NCBI GenBank assembly: GCA_025356655.1
Contig: JANXRW010000034.1
Coordinates: 1 to 37,219, forward strand
Origin: Betaproteobacteria bacterium
GTDB lineage: Bacteria > Pseudomonadota > Gammaproteobacteria > Burkholderiales > SHXO01
Direction: 5' to 3'
DNA length: 37,219 nt
Position 1 is the stretch's first letter; the number at the start of each line of letters is the position of its first letter. The notes below the pieces were generated by a model. It ran no database searches. It worked only from the letters and a program-made list of their open reading frames with translations, and had not been told where the DNA came from. Below are positions 34,347-37,219 of the stretch, in pieces. Position numbers and translations under genes: made by a program.

Positions 34347-35350
34347 GCCCGGGGCCCTCCGCCGCCAGTGGTGACAAGGATCCGGGCTTTGCTGATCAGC
34401 CCGAGGCGAACGTTGCGCACATAAGCACCTAGCACGCCTACGCCCTGCGCGTTCAAGACCCGCAGCTGGCGGGTGACGGCGAGCAAGGGTTCGACCTCCG
34501 CCTGCGCCTTCAGCGTTTCGATCTCCACCGCGCGGCGGGACTGGACGATCTTTTGGTCCGCTGCCGCCTGGGCTAGGCTGATCTCGCTGGAGACTTGGTT
34601 GTGCGCGGTGTTGATCGCCGCCAGAGCGGACTCGATCTCGGCGGGCGGGTCAATGCCCGTGATCAGCGCCGCGTCGAGGGTGATCCCGTATCGGGCCGCC
34701 GCCGTGGCACACTCCCGGTCCATGCGTTCGTTGAGATCGCGCAGATTCTTGCGCAGGTCGTTGATGGATATGCCCTGGGCTGCACTGAGATCAGCGCGGG
34801 TCGGGTCGGCTGCGGCTTGCCCCGGGTCGGCGCCGGGGGCCTCGAAGTTAGCGATGCGGTCGCGCAGGATGGAGACGAAATAGCCCATGACGTGGACGGA
34901 CGGCCGGGTGACGCCGAAGAGGTAGGCGTAGAGGTTGTCGGCGGACACGGTGAAGCGCAGTTGGCCAGTGAGCCCCGTATTCAATTGGTCCTTGGTTACC
35001 GCTTCGAGCACCTGGCCGGCTTGGTTGGCCGCGGGGGTCTCCGGGTCCAGCGCGATGGAGACGGTGGTGGTGGCCACGGAAACCTTGTGCACTTGCTGCC
35101 AAGGAAAGCGCCAGTAAAACCCCGGTGGGGTCACTTTGACCTGCGGATAGCGGTAGCGCTCGCGCTCGTCCGATGCCAGCCCTTGGCTGATGGGACTGTC
35201 AAGCGTTGTCAGCCCGCGCAGTCGCTGCGCTCGCCCAAAGCTCGTGAGCACCGCGCGCTCGTTTGGGGCCACGGTGTAAAAGCCCCCTAGGCCGTGGCGC
35301 ACCAAAAACCAGACAAGCAGCCCCAACAGGATTCCGCCCACAGCATCCAT
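34343..35350 (-). CDS. SPFH/stomatin-like membrane protein, first of a pair
   Basis: Protein of 335 residues with one N-terminal helix (GGILLGLLVWFLVRHGL) and an SPFH domain (YTVAPNERAVLTSFGRAQRL; VKVTPPGFYWRFPWQQVHKV), followed by long helices (IVQSRRAVEIETLKAQAEVE). The P-P-G-F-Y-W-R-x-P-W motif is classic for HflK-type or related band-7 proteins. ATG 35350 is the likely start because a longer frame has no conserved content. It should form a membrane complex with the downstream SPFH protein. It is divergent from fdhD across 117 bases. Confidence 0.87.
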   Translation of the reverse strand: MDAVGGILLGLLVWFLVRHGLGGFYTVAPNERAVLTSFGRAQRLRGLTTLDSPISQGLASDERERYRYPQVKVTPPGFYWRFPWQQVHKVSVATTTVSIALDPETPAANQAGQVLEAVTKDQLNTGLTGQLRFTVSADNLYAYLFGVTRPSVHVMGYFVSILRDRIANFEAPGADPGQAAADPTRADLSAAQGISINDLRKNLRDLNERMDRECATAAARYGITLDAALITGIDPPAEIESALAAINTAHNQVSSEISLAQAAADQKIVQSRRAVEIETLKAQAEVEPLLAVTRQLRVLNAQGVGVLGAYVRNVRLGLISKARILVTTGGGGPRA

Positions 35351-35467
35351 AGCCAGCTCCCTAGAATCGCACCCGCGCGCAGCATAGCAGATACGGTGCG
35401 GCGCCAGCGCGCCTGGGCCACCGGTATAGTTGGACCCTTCGATGAATTCTCCGGACCCACTGCGCTC

Positions 35468-36295
35468 ATGCATGACCCTGCGAATCTGCCGGCCAGCGTC
35501 GCCCCAGTCGTAGTGGAACGTTGGGACGGCCTTGCCGCGCGTTCCGTGACCGAGCAAGTGGCGGAGGAAGTTCCCCTCTCCTTGGTCTATAACGGCCTGT
35601 CCTACGCCGTCATGATGGCCACGCCGGAGCGGCTGGAGGACTTCGCTTACGGCTTCAGCCTAACCGAAGGCATCGTCGCAGATGCCGCCGAGTTGCGCCG
35701 GGTCAGTGTGGTGCCGGTCGGAGAGGGCATCGAGGTCCACGTGGACATCCCTCTGGAACGTTACCTGGCCCTGGAGGCACAGCGGCGCAGCTTGGCTGGC
35801 CGGACGGGCTGCGGGCTATGTGGCGTGCAGACGCTACAGCAAGCGGTGCGGCACCCGCCGCCAGTCGGGAGGGGGCCGCAGATCGCCCCGGGCGAACTGC
35901 ATCGAGGGTTCGAGGCACTCGAGCGGGGGCAGCGACTAAACCGCGTCACTGGCGCGGTTCACGCAGCGGGTTTCTTACTGCCGGGCGAGGGGGTTTTAGA
36001 GGTCTGCGAGGACGTGGGGCGGCACAATGCCCTGGACAAATTGATCGGCAGTCTGCTGCGCCGTGGGCTATCGCCGGAACGGGGTGCTGTGCTCATCACA
36101 AGCCGCGCAAGCTTCGAGATGGTGCAGAAGGTCGCGGTCGCGCGCGCCTGCGTGCTGGCTGCCATCTCCGCGCCCACAAACTTGGCCGTGCGCTTGGCGC
36201 ACGAGACGGGAATCACGTTGGTGGGGTTCGCCCGCAGCGGCGCGCACAACACCTATGCCGGTACCCAGCGGTTGCGCGTGCCCGATGCGCCGTAA
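35468..36295 (+). CDS. fdhD: Formate dehydrogenase accessory sulfurtransferase FdhD
   Basis: Protein of 275 residues that carries sulfur from IscS to the molybdenum cofactor of formate dehydrogenase. Signature parts are VPLSLVYNGLSYAVMMATPE, LEDFAYGFSLTEGIV, the redox Cys pair in RTGCGLCGVQTL, then EDVGRHNALDKLIG and the C-terminal SRASFEMVQKVAVA. ATG 35468 is chosen. A TATAGT at 35425-35430 could be a -10 element but no good -35 is seen. No formate dehydrogenase gene is in the window, so its target enzyme is elsewhere. Confidence 0.95.
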   Translation: MHDPANLPASVAPVVVERWDGLAARSVTEQVAEEVPLSLVYNGLSYAVMMATPERLEDFAYGFSLTEGIVADAAELRRVSVVPVGEGIEVHVDIPLERYLALEAQRRSLAGRTGCGLCGVQTLQQAVRHPPPVGRGPQIAPGELHRGFEALERGQRLNRVTGAVHAAGFLLPGEGVLEVCEDVGRHNALDKLIGSLLRRGLSPERGAVLITSRASFEMVQKVAVARACVLAAISAPTNLAVRLAHETGITLVGFARSGAHNTYAGTQRLRVPDAP

Positions 36296-36301
36296 CGCGC
36301 C

Positions 36302-37219
36302 TCAGAGTTCGGCGCTCAGCAAGGGCACAAGCATCTCGTCGGCACTGACCCCGCCGTGGACTCCCACGAGTCGGTGGCGCTTCTCGCCAGGGGTCCAGTC
36401 CTTGAAGGTATAGCCCGGGTGCATCACCAAAATGAAATCTCCGACCCGAAAGCGGAGTTCCGGGTGGGCGGTCCCGGGGCCGAACCAGCCCTCCTCGAGT
36501 AGACTGGTTGAGGGACGGACCGTGGCGCGGCCTTCCAGGTCGGACTGGGCTTGGCGTAGAAAAGCCTCCTCCAATCCGGGCTTCACATAGCAGAACGGCA
36601 CACGACGTTCGCCGCACAGCGGTGCCCGCAGCATGGCCTGGAGGTGTGGCAGGTGTTGGAGTTCCAGGTTGCCCTGGGCGGGTATGTCGATGAACCCGTG
36701 GTCGGCGCAGATGACCAAGGTCGCGTCGCTACCGCGAGCCTTGTCAAGGAAAGCCGCCAGGGACCGGTCGAGCGTGCGTAGCACTTCGGCGGCCTTGGCG
36801 CTGCCGATGCCCTGCTCGTGCGCAACGCTGTCGAGGACCGGGTAGTAGGCATAGATGAACTTGCGCTCGCCCGGGGCCGCCAAGCAGTCGTGCAGGGCCT
36901 GGAACATCTGCCCCTGCGAGGTGTACCCGGTGCGCGCGGCGCCCCGCGTATGTGCCACGTTGTACTCCGAGCGCAGAATCGATTCGGGCGAGACGGCGAA
37001 ACTCGTCGCCGGCAATCGGCTTGCCAGGGAGGCATGGTCGTAGAGCTTCTCCGGTGCCAAGCCGCGCGCGCGCAGCGGCGACTCCCGACCGCGCACGCGA
37101 AAGGGCAGCACGGCACCCACCAGGCCAATTTCGCGCAAATATACGTGCCATCCGGTCAGGGCGTGTTCCGCAGGGGACAGGCCGGTCAGGTAGGTGGTGA
37201 TCGCGGTGGCCGTTGTCGA
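36302..37219 (-). CDS. Alkaline-phosphatase-superfamily nucleotide pyrophosphatase/phosphodiesterase, partial
   Basis: Partial gene entering from the right edge; 305 C-terminal codons are seen. Reading through to the edge gives STTATAITTYLTGLSPAEH, with the nucleophile Thr region, then TGWHVYLREIG. Metal ligands are visible: YYPVLDSVAHEQG (Asp and His), CADHGFIDIP (Asp-His) and HGGVSADEMLVPLL (His). This is the type I phosphodiesterase/nucleotide pyrophosphatase fold. The substrate is unknown. The stop lies just after the fdhD stop (convergent, 6 bases apart). The start is outside the window, so the TTG at 37138 is not the true start. Confidence 0.85.
   Translation of the reverse strand, partial: STTATAITTYLTGLSPAEHALTGWHVYLREIGLVGAVLPFRVRGRESPLRARGLAPEKLYDHASLASRLPATSFAVSPESILRSEYNVAHTRGAARTGYTSQGQMFQALHDCLAAPGERKFIYAYYPVLDSVAHEQGIGSAKAAEVLRTLDRSLAAFLDKARGSDATLVICADHGFIDIPAQGNLELQHLPHLQAMLRAPLCGERRVPFCYVKPGLEEAFLRQAQSDLEGRATVRPSTSLLEEGWFGPGTAHPELRFRVGDFILVMHPGYTFKDWTPGEKRHRLVGVHGGVSADEMLVPLLSAEL

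Noticed and set aside
33444-35350. Naming the SPFH pair hflC and hflK
   Set aside because: They are clear SPFH proteins, but the sequences lack enough specific HflK/HflC features for a firm symbol.
1-37219. CRISPR arrays, tRNA or rRNA genes
   Set aside because: No regularly spaced direct repeats, cloverleaf-like segments or rRNA-like blocks were noticed; a tool-based scan was not possible.

Overview
The window is GC-rich chromosomal DNA of a pseudomonadote, most likely gamma- or betaproteobacterial. This is judged from gene content and from dense operons joined by ATGA or GTGA start/stop overlaps. No rRNA, tRNA or CRISPR array was seen. The order of regions is as follows.

(1) 1-2982: a two-component pair, a hybrid histidine kinase cut off at its N-terminus and a REC-LuxR response regulator. 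The kinase is cut where a minus-strand, transposase-like tail begins, so the left edge looks like an insertion scar. A largely gene-free stretch (2983-3872) follows, then a uracil-DNA glycosylase-family gene.

(2) 4566-7740, leftward: a ferritin-like di-iron protein and an exported thioredoxin/YyaL protein fused to a DsbD-N-like domain.

(3) 8048-16899: a MerR-type regulator with a cobalamin-binding domain (LitR/CarH type) faces an eight- to nine-gene rightward cluster. That cluster holds a small exported protein, FolE2, a flavin oxidoreductase, a DUF1365 protein, a cyclopropane-synthase-like methyltransferase, an MFS carrier, a DUF3833 lipoprotein, an SDR and an NTF2-like protein. It matches the known light-responsive, B12-photoreceptor-controlled membrane-lipid (unusual/furan fatty acid) clusters. 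The shared intergenic region carries divergent promoters flanked by TTGTCC/GGACAA elements. A convergent antibiotic-biosynthesis-monooxygenase-like gene closes the region.

(4) 17505-33429: a Trb/VirB-like type IV secretion locus. trbF-trbG-trbI come first, then two cargo genes (a fumarylacetoacetase-family gene on the opposite strand and a DUF2252 gene), then a MobH/TraI_2-like protein, a TraD-type coupling ATPase, an unknown protein, a membrane protein like the PFL_4697 family, and trbB-C-D-E-J-L. A small exported protein follows. The MobH-like protein lacks the expected histidine and HD residues, and no integrase, VirB1 or obvious VirB7 is present. The locus therefore looks like a mosaic, possibly domesticated, transfer or secretion system.

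(5) 33444-37219: two leftward SPFH/stomatin-like membrane proteins, divergent fdhD, and an alkaline-phosphatase-superfamily gene running off the right edge.

The most interesting unit is the T4SS with a degenerate relaxase-like protein and embedded metabolic cargo. The cobalamin-regulated lipid cluster comes second.
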